A stretch of DNA of 64,000 nt. Origin: Benincasa hispida. Its lineage: Eukaryota; Streptophyta; Magnoliopsida; Cucurbitales; Cucurbitaceae. The position numbers and the translations under genes are program-made. The notes under the pieces were generated by a model. That model ran no database searches and was not told the DNA's origin. It was given only the letters and a program-made list of their open reading frames with translations. Position 1 is the first letter of the stretch. Every line of letters begins with the position of its first letter. This document shows positions 31,970 through 43,062 of the stretch, piece after piece. The stretch covers positions 35,085,465 to 35,149,464 of the forward strand of contig NC_052354.1 in NCBI RefSeq assembly GCF_009727055.1, written 5' to 3'.

Positions 31970-32270
31970 TCCGGCGATGTACGGCGGATTCCAACGACAA
32001 ACAGGGCTGGACGGCGACGGTGGCGGCTAGGCGTGCAGGCAGCGACTGGAGTTGAGGCTAGAAGCTGTGGCGTCGCTCGGCTGGGCTTGTTCGCGAGTGA
32101 ACGTCGGCGCGGCTTCAACGACGGTTGGAGGCGAGGAGACGGCAACGTCAGGCGGACTCTGGTGACTGGCGTGACGTTTGAACGATGGGCTTCTATTCCA
32201 GGCGGCGGCTAGGGCTGGCGTTGACGGCGAAGAAGAAAACCGAGAGAGTGACGTCTCGCGCGTAACAAGG
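31970..32270. other. GC-rich patch, arginine-rich open frames in several frames
   Basis: Base composition jumps to strongly GC-rich for about 250 bases, giving open frames on both strands such as one from 31841 that is rich in Arg and Gly. No domain is recognised. Since it lies inside an LTR-like unit and both strands are open, I treat it as composition, not a gene. Confidence 0.5.
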
Positions 32271-32284
32271 AAGGGAGTGGGAGA

Positions 32285-32345
32285 GAATTAATTTCTATTT
32301 TTTTTTTTTTTTGCTTTCTTTTTTTTTTTTTTTGCTTTCTTTTTT
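32285..32345. repeat. Two T runs separated by GCTTTC
   Basis: T tracts of about 15 bases, each followed by TTTGCTTTCTTTTT, i.e. a duplicated pyrimidine block. Confidence 0.8.
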
Positions 32346-32399
32346 CTCACCTAACCCTTGCATATATATATTCCCTCTCAACTTGGGATATTAAAAAAA

Positions 32400-32960
32400 A
32401 AACTCAACCGGAAGAATCGATTAACCCAACCCAATGTATACTATTTTGGTTGATTAGATTAAGTTCAAATAAATGAAAATTTTATGGGTTGAATTTGTTC
32501 ATGGTTCCTCTAATATAATCCAAACTAACCCAAACCAACTCAAATTTATTATTAACCTTAAAATATTTTTTTTTTGTTACTTCTAACATAATTATATAAA
32601 CATATATTGATTTTAATTTTATTTGATTCCAATATTTTTTGAATAATTTATTCTTCAACAACTCTTAAAGGTAGTTTTTTTTGCACTTTACAAAAAACAA
32701 AAATCACTATATAAAGAGTTGTTAATCTTAGTTTAATATATAAAAATAATTAAATTAGATTTTTACATATTTACATATTTCTTATTTTTAGAACAAAATT
32801 TAAATGATCTGATTAATCCGAACCAACTCAACCTAAATATTTCATGGTTGGGTTCATTTTTTAATAAAGAGTTATTTGGTTGAAGAAATTTACCACCATA
32901 ACAATTGTATTGGATCTAAAAAGTCTTTCAACCCAACCGAATCCAAACCTATGAACATCC
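32400..32960. repeat. Dispersed CCAACCC-type repeat, second copy
   Basis: Bounded by TTAACCCAACCCAATGTA on the left and CTTTCAACCCAACCGAATCC then CCTATGAACATCC on the right. The right edge is the reverse complement of GGATGTTCATAGGTTTGG, which resembles the edge of the repeat at 14330-14745. Non-coding and AT-rich inside. Confidence 0.45.
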
Positions 32961-33307
32961 TTACTCTTTCCTTTATATATATATTTCCTTTTTAACTTCC
33001 AAATCAAATTTAAATTCTTTAGGAATCCAAATCTCTTAAAATCTGTAATCCTTAACCAAATAAAACAATCCAATTTCTTTCTCTAATTATAAACAAATTC
33101 TAAATCTCCCAATTTTAATTGAATTTCTCAAATTAAATTGAAATTGAAGTCAATTCCAAATTCTCCTTAATTTAAAAATTCCTTTAGTAAAGCAAAACTT
33201 TTATATTGAATTATGTTTTTACAATTATTCATTTTAATTTTTAAAATTTAAAATAGATCTTAAATATTATAAAATAACTGACATAAATAAAAAATTGAGA
33301 TGTCACA

Positions 33308-35075
33308 CTTGGAGCCGATCATCGTTCTTCTAAAATTTTTTCCAAAACCGAATACTTTCTTATTCTTTTTATTTTTAAATTAAAGAAAACTAAATTGCTC
33401 ACGATAAAATAACGAGAGTTAATAAGTTTTATTTATCTTTTTAAATATTCATTTTGTGATCATAACACATTTAAAAGTGTATGTAACTCAAATTGTTAAA
33501 GGTTTCAAAAATTTGAGAAATTATTTTAAATAGTCAAATTATTATAAATATTTTCAAATATAATAAAATGATAAAAATGACATTATGATAAAATGAAAAC
33601 CTTTAGTCATTTTTTATATTTGTAAATAAGTTTGTCATTTTGCTATATATAAAATGAGTCCTTTGAATTTCATCAATCTCACATTCATATGTGTTCTTTG
33701 TTGAACTAAAAAATAAATAAATGATCAAAATAAAGATAACACTCTAGCTAGCCTTGATACAAAAATTCTATAAATTGAAATTAGAAATTCTTTTGGTAGG
33801 AGAATTTCTAATTTTCAATCATTAAAACTCCAAAATCAATATGATTGCAAAGGATTGTATTAAACATGATCCATCTTAAGATCAAAGCTCTTGAAACAAG
33901 CAAGATAGGATGACCAATCCCTCTTAAATGTTATTGGCATGCAACTTAATATACGTGTTGTACAATTCAAAATTTTCTAGCTAAACTGGAAAGAAAAAAT
34001 TCAAACGCTAAAATTCAATTCATTAATAAAACTGATTGAACAATCTAATAGCAAAACTTCAAATAACCTCCTAATGAAAACCCCAATATATCACATCTTT
34101 TATCATAGTAAAATGACAAAAATACTCATAACTCTGTATGTCATGAAAAGGATAAAATTGAAAAATATGTAAATGACATCAAAATCATTAAATAAAATAT
34201 AATTAATAATTTGATGCCTTAACAATTTATATCAAATCATCTAAGTCTATCATTGAAGGTGGGGGATGGAGTTAGCATGATGGTTGTAAGAGTAACTTGT
34301 CGATCAACAACAGTGGTTGTTAGTGGAGTTAGTACGGTTGTCGAAGGTAGGGCAAAGGGGTAGTAGTAGCCAATGACAACCATGATGGAAGTGAGGTTAG
34401 AGGATTAGTGAAACTATTTTGATAATTTTGATTTATAGATTATACAAACTAAATTAAATGGAAATTAACAACTAAACACTCAATAACCCTTTTTCTAAAG
34501 ATCAAACCAACTTATTCATAAACACGTTTTTGAAAAACGTTGACACTTTAGTTTTTAAAATATTACTTTTTAAAAAAAAAAACAACCAAAAAAAACCTTG
34601 GAAAGTAAAACTAAACATACTCTGATATTCTTTAACTTTATATTTTGTTTGATTCAAAATGTCGCGTATCAAATAAAGAAGGCTTTTTGTTTTCCTTTTT
34701 TTTCCCTTAAAACAACGTCAAGACAAGGATCACAAATGGGGTAGGTCTAGGCAACAATATGTGCGCACTTGCTAAAAACAAGAAAAGAAAAAAGTTGTTG
34801 CACATGTTACATGGAGGGCCACAATCGATAAAATACAATTCAACCTTAACCCTACAAACAAAAAATGATGTGATTGAAAGTCATCTTTCAATATTCCATG
34901 CATTAATGGTCTTTGTTTGTGTTGGGCTCCCTAGATTTGTTGAAGGCAATTTTGCTATGTTTGTTGTTTTTTAGTCTAAAAAAAAAAAAAAACTCATTAA
35001 TGATTCTTTTGGGATTACTTTATTAAAAAGGTTGATTAGAAGCAATAATGGTGAAATCTTAACCATGATTTGTAC
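33308..35075. other. AT-rich, no gene recognised
   Basis: Contains only short open frames (for example 34759-34974, 71 codons, start MCALAKNKKRKK) without recognised domains. At 34260-34390 a G-rich stretch repeats words like 'GGTTGT.AGTGGAGTTAG'. Confidence 0.5.
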
Positions 35076-35079
35076 TGAT

Positions 35080-35540
35080 CCAACTCCCTAAGACTCAAGT
35101 TAGGCTGTTACTATACACGTGCATGCATGAAACTTAAAATGATACATTTTCCTAACGAAATAAATGCTAGGTAAATAAAGTCAAATAAAAGATTTCCATT
35201 AAAACCAAATGATAAAAGTTAAGTAACAAGGTACCCATAAATCATAATTAGAAATAAATAAGTCTAGAAAACTTTAAAAGACTGAAAACGAATACCAAAT
35301 GGTAAGTTTCAAACATCGGGACTAAAAGTTTAAAGGCATGAAAAGAAATCTTGAAACATGAGCGGAAGCATAAACGTGGTCCCAGTGACTCAATCACAGA
35401 TTCCGCTTGTCATTCACTGGCATGCTTTTACCCTTACCTGAAGAAAAATGAGAAAGAATGAGTATGAAATACTTACATACTTAGTAAGTAACCCCATTAC
35501 CGGGGTCAGACTAAGTATTTATGTCCAATAAATGCAACAT
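35080..35540 (-). repeat. Second copy of the antisense LTR 3' part with primer site
   Basis: Matches 30460-30900 in order: 'CTAAGACT(C/T)AA(G/A)TTAGGC', 'CCCAGTG(A/G)CTC(A/G)ATCAC(A/G)GATTC', 'AATGAGTAT(G/A)AAATA'. On its upper side it runs into gypsy-related sequence at about 35540-35790 that contains repeated CCTCTTTCGTACAC words, so a recombined or nested junction lies here. Confidence 0.55.
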
Positions 35541-35621
35541 GAACTAAAACTCTTTACTAGTGGGACCTGAAGATTTCCCTTACATGGCTCACTCTTTTTC
35601 CTTTCCCTTAAAGTGTACCTC

Positions 35622-36080
35622 TTACGTACGCCCCAGGTCCTCTTTATGAATGTAGGGGTGTGTACCTCTTTCGTACACATGGTTATGCATACACCTCTTT
35701 CGTATACAGTTTTTCCACTCCGCAATGGGAGTAGTCCGGCTAGGCTCCTTCCTTTCTCCCTCCACAGTTTTTCCACTCCACAATGTCACGACTTGACATT
35801 GCTCTTTACCTGATCCCCCCGGGTTGCGTGGGAGTTCTATTGAACTCGGCAGGGGCCCTTGCGGTCTGTTCTTTAGCTCGTTTGCAATCTGGCCCATCTG
35901 TAAGTCTAGATTGCGGATGGACGTTGCCTGACTTTGAAGCACAGTTTCATTTTTCTTGATATATTGGTTCAATAAGCTTTCGAAGGAGGAAGATTGTGGT
36001 TGTTGTGAGCTACTGGCTTGACTGCTTGTTTGACTATTATTTCGTGGGAAGAATCCGGGTGGCCTTTCTTTTTGCGCCAC
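35622..36080 (-). pseudogene. Gypsy gag, C-terminal part
   Basis: On the minus strand: MAQKERPPGFFPRNNSQTSS, a Ser/Gln-rich stretch, SFESLLNQYIKKNETVLQSQ, then IRNLDLQMGQIANELKNRPQ and ELPRNPGGSGKEQCQVVTLW. This is the usual end of Athila-type plant gypsy Gag ('QMGQIA..L..RPQG.LPS.TE.NP...C.A..LRSG'). The last 50 codons around SGKTVEGERKEPSRTT are partly duplicated, with a second copy of CAGTTTTTCCACTCC at 35705 and 35763. The protein runs on into unrelated repeat sequence. Confidence 0.8.
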
Positions 36081-36305
36081 AGATTGGAAATTCTGCTACT
36101 GATTCTTCCATGCAAAATCGGGGTGGTTTCTCCACCCAGGGTTGTAGGTGTTAGAAAATGGATTATTTTTCACAAAGTAAATAGACCGTGGGTTCTCTTC
36201 CATTACGTGTCCATCAACGCAAGTCGCACACCATGCGGTGTTATGATTAATTGCGTTTACTTGGCCATTTTGTTGTGTTGGGCTGTTGATCGCAATTTCT
36301 TGAAT
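36081..36305 (-). pseudogene. Gypsy gag, zinc-knuckle region
   Basis: Between the open frames the minus strand reads WCATCVDGHVMEENPRSIYF, then NPFSNTYNPGWRNHPDFAWK and a stop. The CX2CX3H part of a knuckle is kept, but the last cysteine is Asn. The 'NP.SNTYNPGWRNHP.F.W' word is highly characteristic of this class of plant gypsy Gag. Confidence 0.75.
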
Positions 36306-37233
36306 TAGTTCATCATTGTGGTCATTTGATTTTGTAGTGAAGCAATAACACCATTGTTTGCGTCGTTATTCTTAATTCTCAGTCTCTGATCACTCTCTCT
36401 CCAATCCTTGTGATTTTTAGAGATGCAATCCAGTATGTTCTTAACCTCGTCATACGTCTTGTCTAGCAGACCACCAGCGGCTGCTGCATTGACAGCGGTC
36501 TGTGAAGCGGGATTTAAACCTTGATAAAAGATTTTCATTTGAAGGTAGTTTGGTAATCCGTTGTGTGGACAGTCCCTGACCAACCTCTTAAACCTCGCCC
36601 AGGCATCGCTGAGTGATTCGTCCATATCTTGTTCAAAATTGGTGGTTAGTTTCCTTCATCTAACATTCTCAGTAGGTAGAAATATTTCTTCATGAACTTC
36701 TCTACAACCTGTACCCATGAAGTGATCTCTCCCGACTCGAGGGAATACGCCCATTTTCTTGCCTGATCACACAGAGAAAATGGAAACAGAGTTAGTCGAA
36801 CTTCTTCGGCAGAGATGTTCGGGAAAAAAAAAGTATTGCAGATTTCTATAAAGCTACAGAGGTGGGCATGCGGGTCCTCGCCACGCCTTCCTCCAAATTG
36901 TCCTACAGTCTGGATCATTTACAGCAACACCGGCTTCATTTCGAAGCGGCTTCCATCGAGGGCAGGCCTCATGATTCCTAGAGATAAATCGTAGAGGTTT
37001 GACGATGCACAGTCCATAATAGGCCTATTACGATCATTTTCCAGGAGGATTGGATTCGCTATGACGTTGTTTTCGTTTGGTGCTCCGTTTCCAGGCTGCT
37101 TTGTCATATCTTCTTTATCTGGCTGTTGTTGTTGGCGGTCTCTTAATCTCCTTCTGAACGTCCTTTCAATCTCCAGCGTAATTCTCCAGAGAGTGAGAGT
37201 CTGCAAAGAAATCAGAAAAATTTCCATTAACAC
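36305..37233 (-). pseudogene. Ty3/gypsy gag, N-terminal two thirds, frameshifted
   Basis: Three minus-strand frames in series. 37233-36919 carries RTFRRRLRDRQQQQPDKEDM and DCASSNLYDLSLGIMRPALD. 36918-36646 carries MIQTVGQFGGRRGEDPHAHL, SFIEICNTFFFPNISAEEVR and FPFSLCDQARKWAYSLESGE (the retrotrans_gag core). 36625-36305 carries ESLSDAWARFKRLVRDCPHN and LQMKIFYQGLNPASQTAVNA. A stop separates the first two and a frameshift with lost sequence lies at 36630-36650. No protease, RT or integrase follows on the lower side, so the element is cut off after gag. Confidence 0.88.
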
Positions 37234-37248
37234 ATTAATTTACCGAAG

Positions 37249-37266
37249 TCCCCGGCAACAACGTCA
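37249..37266 (-). other. Primer-binding site of the gypsy element
   Basis: On the minus strand TGACGTTGTTGCCGGGGA, two changes from the TGGCGCCGTTGCCGGGGA type site of Athila/Tat-like gypsy elements. It lies a few bases after the LTR end and 15 bases before the gag leader. Confidence 0.8.
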
Positions 37267-37272
37267 AAAACT

Positions 37273-38954
37273 TGATGCGTTATTTTATGAGGTGGAATTA
37301 TGGATGAAATGCGATGATGAAATGCATTGAACACTCAAGTTTTCTCAATGGAATCCAAGTGTAAACCCCACTGAGTTTTCTGGTAAGTCCAGGGTCGAAC
37401 TCAGGGACATGGGAAAACGGTATACGGTGATAATTTTTCAAAAAAACTTTGCGGTAACCGGTAACTCAAATAATTGTTGGTTTGTTGTTTGCAGTAATAA
37501 AAATAAACAAATGCGGCGGAGTTTCGAAAAGAGTTGATAAAACGGAAAATGTGATGAGTATGCGGTGAACGGGTTGAGAAGGGATTCGGCTAACACTTCC
37601 TAGGATGCGTTCATACTTTGCGACCATGCAACACACATACAATAGTAAACCATCTCTTGACGCGAATGCTACAACTTCTAATGCTAGAATGCATGCGATA
37701 TATGCGATAAGTCTATGGGACCTACACATAAGCTTCTATTCTTACCCATGCGGTGACAAGATGAAACACACACAAATAAGGCGACCACATAATATCACAC
37801 CTATCTCTAGGGTGCACGCGATGTAGGTTGACAAACAGAGTTTATCTTTAAGTCCCTATCTTTTACTTATGCAGATCTAATCTTACTCTCTCGAGTTTAG
37901 ATTCTAACCTAGCTCTCTCGAGTCTTTAGGTTCTTTCTTTAGACTCTCTCTCGAGTAGCTCTACAAGGGTGTTGGACATAGCATAAAACAAGATAATCAC
38001 ATGCGATGAAGATCCTAGGATATGTTAGCTTAGTTCTTCCCAACCCATTCGATAAGTTTAGCTACTCATGTGTGCTAAGAGAGTGAACAGATGTAGAATA
38101 AGAACTTCCATTGTATAAATATAAAGTTGAAGCACAAAATAATAATGCAAGAAGAGAATAAAGATCCTGGTAGCAATCTCTTGCTTCCCAAGGCTTTTAC
38201 ACTGTCTTTTCTACTCTGATAAAAAGATAGTCTCATTCTCGTGAGAGTCAACCCGCTTTCTACTATCTACGCCACCGAGTTCTCTCTCGAGTTGCCCTGA
38301 GCGATCTTCTGGCGTCTCTTCCCTTTTCTTGCTTTGCCTTAAAAAAAAAAGGAAAACTATGGACATGGCTAAACTCTGAAATGAACTCGGTGAACTGCCA
38401 AACTTCTTTTCTGAAGGTTACCTTCGGTATTTATAGACCTTTGGGGTGAAAGACGGTTTCTCTCTTACGATTGCACAGATGGGATGGCTTTAATTCTCTG
38501 ACTGATGCGCCGAATATTTGTCACTGAAAAGCTGAGTGTAGTTGTTATCATTAGCGGCTTGTCAACTTAATTCGGATTCGACCGTTATCAGCTTTCTGTC
38601 CCATCGTGATTAATTATGCCTTTCACCCATATGTGTCCACCAAGTTGCGGCGACTCTATGCAGCAATCCTTCTTGAGCAGATATTTTCGAGCACAAATCA
38701 CCGCAAAGCCTTGCGGTAATGCTGTGCTCGACCGTTGATTTCTTGTGATCGCACTTTTCGCCTTGCATCAACTCATATTCTGCATAAAAATACAAAAATT
38801 AACTGTTTCTATGCGATGAACGCATGCGACAGCAATGTTATGATTAAATGCTTTTTTGGGCACAATCTAACATATTTTATCACGCAAGCCAGCATTGGTT
38901 TAAAGAAAACTTAGCACATTAATATTACTGTGTGCATTTCTTGCCCATTAATCA
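37273..38954 (-). repeat. 5' LTR of the gypsy element (antisense)
   Basis: On the minus strand it starts TGATTAATGGGCAAGAAATG at 38954 and ends ATAACGCATCA at 37273, about 1.68 kb. A TATA box (TATAAATA) is at 38428-38435. It contains a run of A near 38341 and repeated CTCTCGAGT words near 37880-37960. An internal TGTTAGATTG at 38872 is an alternative start. At its upper end it directly abuts the antisense Copia-1-family LTR. Confidence 0.75.
38428..38435 (-). promoter_or_regulatory. TATA box in the gypsy LTR
   Basis: TATAAATA on the minus strand within GGTCTATAAATACCGAAGG, about 1.15 kb upstream of the LTR end. Confidence 0.65.
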
Positions 38955-40742
38955 GTGGACTTTGGTGAATTTGGTAGAGGAGATTGGAGGAAATACGAAT
39001 TCAGTGTAGTCCGATAAAGCAAGTGGAGATGAAAGGGACGCCACTATCGCATAGCAAAAATGCTTATCGTCTAGAGCGAGTACTACACGATAGTGTAGAA
39101 TTTTGTTGACTCGATTGTTTAGGAAAAGGTATACGATCGTTTAGCTAATCAACACCACTATACGATCGTGTAGGAAACAGTGTGGCGATTCGTTTAGCGC
39201 GAGGTGGACGATCGGTTTAGGCGGGAAGCGACTATCCGTATAGGCTTCTCGAGAAATTGGTTTTCTTTCACCAACGCGCGCTTCACGAAATCTTTTGGGT
39301 GATTGAACGACGATTAATCGATTGCACCATTCAGAAATGAACATTTTTTCTTTTTAACCCATCAGTTAACATAACCGACGCTGCCCACTAACCCATGTCC
39401 GAAACGTGGAAAAATGATTTAATTATCATATAATTAATTAATTAAATTAATTAAATATCATATTATATTTATATCCTGTAGTTTGATATCAATATCTACT
39501 ACAGTATTTTCCTTCTCTATTTGATATAAATCATATTGATATCAATTTTCTTCCATAATAATGTATCTCATACATTTGGCCGATTATATCATATATAATT
39601 AACCAGTCCAATTATATCAATATAATCGAATTTCCTCCTTGTCAATTTGAACATTTTAAAATTAAACTCAAATACTGGTTCCCGAATTATATCCAAGCTA
39701 CCAGGGGACCTAATGGATTTGTGGCCAAAGCTCAACGGTACGTCAATAGCTGACTAAACTCTTTAGCCACGAGATCACCATCCGTTAACTGTCAAGCATT
39801 CCATTAAAGACCAACAGTTGAACTCTTCTTACCATAGATATATTTTTGTGTCCATCGAATATAACAATCATGAGTACGATGACCCTTCACAGATACTCGT
39901 AAGTACAGCTGGGCCAATTTTACTGTTTTGCCCTATAGTTACATCTCACTCCTTAAGTACCATAATTCTCTAATTGAAAATACAACATAGTCTAATATGT
40001 GTGAACACTCTCGGGCCAAAAGAAGGTATGTGGCACACATCATTCAGACCCAGAATCAGTCCTTTAGGGAACCATCTATCTACTTACCCCCCGTTCTCGG
40101 GGAAGGGTGAATTCCATTTGTGCAGTTTGAGTTCCTAACTCTTAAATCAGACGAATCCCTAAAATGGTATGTTTGAATTGGCAACCTGGCCACTCACACC
40201 TATACAAATCAAGAACGCCCTAAATGGCAGGAATTTCCAACTCGTCAGGATTGAGGTCATGTTACCTATGGTCAATCCTAGTGAAGTGGAAGTTCTGTCA
40301 TGAACAGTGTTATATAACGAGATGTTAACACTTCGTGGTCAGGTCTTATACAAACTCTTTGTATAGGACGCCTCCGTTCGCATGTCCCCAATACAAATGA
40401 TCAGGATCAGACCATCTGTGACAAGTCACAACACTTGTGACTATTTCACAAAGCGAGCCGCATCTGTAGCGTTACCAGGATAAGGTTTTCCATATTCATT
40501 ACTATAGACCATTTTGGTTATCACTCAAGACATGATCTACTTGTATGTCACCACATACATGCTTGAGTCACATACAGATAACTAGGGATTTTATGTTTAT
40601 TGATTTGTGGTAAAGCAAATAAAACAAACAACTGAGCAAAAATTCAAGATTTTAAGTAAATATCGTATATTAACAACACAAGTGTTCGTATATACTGTTT
40701 ACAGACTACAGGACACGAGACTTTAGGGCACCAACCCCAACA
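38955..40742 (-). mobile_element. Antisense LTR of the Copia-1 family, cut at its 3' end by the gypsy LTR
   Basis: Reverse complement of the Copia-1 LTR. The start TGTTGGGGTTGGTGCCCTAA is at 40742, with 'CAGATGGTCTGATCCTGATCA' and 'TATATGATATAAT' landmarks in order. The last recognisable part is 'CCTCTACCAAATTC' at about 38970. The terminal 250 bases of the LTR are missing, and the gypsy LTR begins there. It carries its own palindrome array (39060-39240). The upper end is exact and falls inside a Copia pol gene that continues at 40743. Confidence 0.85.
39060..39240 (-). repeat. GATCG palindrome array in the antisense LTR
   Basis: Words such as TATACGATCGTTTAGC, CTATACGATCGTGTAGG and GGACGATCGGTTTAGG, in the position that corresponds to 1985-2280 of the 5' LTR of Copia-1. 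Confidence 0.8.
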
Positions 40743-41362
40743 GAGATGGACTCCCTTGTGTCAAATAGAACTTGGCACTTAGTAGATCTACCACCAGGGT
40801 GCAAGGCAATAGGGTGCAGGTAGATCTTAAGGAAGAAACTTAGACTTGATGGAACTGTTGACAAGTTTATAGTTAGGTTAGTGGCAGAAGACTTTAGACA
40901 AAGAGAAAACGTAGACTTCTTTGACACTTTAGACAAAGAGAAAACGTAGACTTCTTTGACACCTTCTCTCCTGTTACTAGAATTACCTCAATTCGTGTCC
41001 TGTTTTCTTTTACTGCCCTTTATAACCTCGTAGTACATCAGATGGATGTAAAGACCACCTTCTTAAATGATGAACTTAAAGAAGAGATTTACATGGAACA
41101 ACCTGAGGGTTTTTTAGTCCATGGTCAAGAAAATAAAGTGTGTAAATTAGAAAAATCTCTCTATGGACTGAAACAAGCTCCTAAGCAATGGCATGAAAAA
41201 TTTGATGACCTAATCATATCTAAAGGTTTCAAGGTTAATGAAAGTTGTAAATGCATCTACTATAAGTTTGAAAATAATCTTTGCACTATCCTGTGACTAT
41301 ATGTAGATGATTTGCTGATCTTCGGGTCGAACTTGCACGTCATAAATGATGTGAAATCAATA
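40743..41362 (+). pseudogene. Copia-3 reverse transcriptase, first part
   Basis: Begins abruptly with EMDSLVSNRTWHLVDLPPGC, a typical Copia RT start, cut by the antisense LTR to its left. A 35-base tandem duplication at 40892-40961 shifts the frame. From 41042 the frame reads MDVKTTFLNDELKEEIYMEQ (first catalytic Asp), VCKLEKSLYGLKQAPKQWHE and, after one stop, LYVDDLLIFGSNL with YVDD at 41300-41311. It stops at VKSI where foreign sequence begins. The Gag/protease/integrase part of this element is not in the window. Confidence 0.88.
40892..40961 (+). repeat. 35-base tandem duplication in Copia-3 RT
   Basis: CTTTAGACAAAGAGAAAACG and following 15 bases occur twice head to tail without mismatch. 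Thirty-five is not a multiple of three, so the RT frame is lost. Confidence 0.9.
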
Positions 41363-41967
41363 ACTTATCACACCCCCTCCCAGATTACCCTTCTTAATTC
41401 AGAAGTGAATGTCACGACAGTAGTTTCCAACCCTTTTGGGGCACTTACTGTCTAACTTACATGCTTGACCTGCTTAGATCTCTGGAATACATATATAACA
41501 TTCACCAAACTAATAAAACTTTAAAAACAACCTTAGAACACCAGGGATCAACAACAACATAACTACATCATATTTATGATGGACAAAAGATGACGGACAG
41601 AAGTCATCTTCAACCTCCAGTCCACATTTTCTTTTAAATCTGGCCAGTTTTTCAGTGAGACTTCTGGCAACCAAATTCGCTTCAGCCATACCCACTCGAA
41701 TTAATTTATATAAACCTCTTACCCATCCTCTAAACTATCTTACCTCACATTTTGGAGTCTTGAATTACCCTAAATCTTCTAAAATTGGTCAAATATTCCT
41801 TTATACCCATGTTTTCCGGCGACAAGTTTCAGAACTTTTCCCAACTTGAAATTCATCAATCTCTAACCATATAACCTAAAATTTCTTGCACAAACTTTCA
41901 AATAAGCATCTTAACCAACTAACTTGAGAATTTGATGCTTTGAAAACGCTTGAATAACACTAACACT
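41363..41967. mobile_element. Foreign insertion of about 600 bases in Copia-3 pol
   Basis: RT text breaks off after NDVKSI and resumes at YVEKILKKYNYFECKP. The intervening part does not continue the protein, has a different composition and includes TCACACCCCCTCCCAGATTAC and ACATTTTGGAGTCTTGAATT. AATAAC occurs at both edges (41358-41363 and about 41954-41959) and may be a target duplication. About 25 codons of RT are missing, so a deletion accompanied the insertion. The identity of the insert is unknown; its left edge has the look of a gypsy LTR end on the minus strand. Confidence 0.55.
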
Positions 41968-42753
41968 ATGTAGAAAAGATTCTAAAGAAATATAATTACT
42001 TTGAATGTAAACCAATCTGTACTCCTTATGACCCTAGTGTTAATTTGTTCGAGAACATTGGTGAAAGTGTTAATCAATCTGAGTATGCGAGCATCATAGG
42101 AAGTCTTAGATATGTTGTTGACTGCACTAGGTCTGACATTGCTTATGTTGTAGGAACTACTTTGTAGGTTTACAAGTAGACCTAGTAAAGAGCATTGGAA
42201 TGCTATAGGAAGGATTATGAGGTACTTGAAGAAAACCCAAAACCTAGGATTATATTATCAGAAGTTTTCTGCCGTCCTAAAAGGGTTCAACGATGCTAAC
42301 TGAAACTCTCTTTTAGATGATTTAAAGACGACAAGTGACTATATCTTTAATATAGTAGGCAGAGCTATCTCTTGGAAGTCCAAGAAATAGACTATTTTAG
42401 CCCAATCTACGATGGAATCAGAAATGATAGCACTAGCAACAACTAGTGAAAAGCAGGGTGGCTTAGAAGTTTGCTATAAGAGATTCCTTTATGGAAAAAG
42501 TCGGTACCAGTCATATTGATCCATTGTGATAGTACTACAATAATCATAAAAGTTCAGAACCGTTACTACAATAGAAAGAGATGACAAAAACGTCGTAAGC
42601 ACAGTACCATTAGAGAGTTTCTCACTACTGGTGTAGTTAGAGTGGATCATATACGGACTGATTAAAATTTGGCAGATCCTTTGACGAAAGGATTGGCCAA
42701 AGAGAAGGTTTTCAGAACCTCAGAAAGGATGAGACTCATGCCTATAGAAAAAT
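41968..42753 (+). pseudogene. Copia-3 RT end and RNase H, decayed
   Basis: YVEKILKKYNYFECKPICTP, SEYASIIGSLRYVVDCTRSD and IAYVVG end RT. RNase H follows with AISWKSKK, several stops, then HCDSTTIIIKVQNRYYNRKR (third acidic residue), RKHSTIREFLTTGVVRVDHI and NLADPLTKGLAKEKVFRTSE, ending MRLMPIEK and a stop at about 42753. At least six stops and frame changes are seen. Confidence 0.85.
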
Positions 42754-43062
42754 GAATCACTGTGAGAAAAACCCAACCCGTAGACTGGGGATCCCAAGAA
42801 ACAGGTTCAATGGGTAATAATTGATCACAAGTGATATATAGTGAATCATGCTAAACCAAGCATAGAGTTTCAATTGCATGACTTAGAGTCTAAGCATAAT
42901 ATCCTGAAGTGTAAGAGAGGTTAAACTTAGTTCTTAATGAGATCTATATTTAATGACAAGGTACCTAGTTACAGAAGTCTCCCTTTTGTACTCCAACCTT
43001 GGGCTATGGGTTTGGGCCCCAATGAGTACCCATGTTTTGGAGGGAATGAGAAGATAGACTAA
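42754..43062 (+). other. Copia-3 3' untranslated region and purine tract
   Basis: No gene. It contains conserved-looking words (GACTGGGGATCCCAAGAAAC) and ends with TTTTGGAGGGAATGAGAAGATAG, a purine-rich stretch about ten bases before the LTR. Confidence 0.55.

Larger units (their letters stand above)
30380..33307 (-). mobile_element. Probable antisense LTR remnant of a long-LTR element, with start of internal region
   Basis: Read on the minus strand, it begins TGTGACATCTCAATTTTT at 33307, a common LTR start. It ends near 30508 just before TAGTTACGGCCTAATTTAAG, which looks like a decayed TGGTATCAGAGC primer site. The phrase 'CTAATTTAAGTCTTAGAGAG' then follows. A second copy of the 3' part is at 35080-35540 with the same sequence of landmarks (AAAATGAGTATAAAATA, CAGTGGCTCGATCACGGATT). 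The GC-rich patch at 31970-32270 belongs to this unit. Boundaries are approximate; a solo or truncated LTR is the likely reading. Confidence 0.45.

Noticed and set aside
31841..32212. A 123-codon Arg/Gly-rich open frame
   Set aside because: It lies in a short GC-rich patch that is open on both strands, inside an LTR-like unit, with no recognised domain.
34759..34974. A 71-codon open frame starting MCALAKNKKRKK
   Set aside because: Short, no domain, surrounded by AT-rich repeat remnants.
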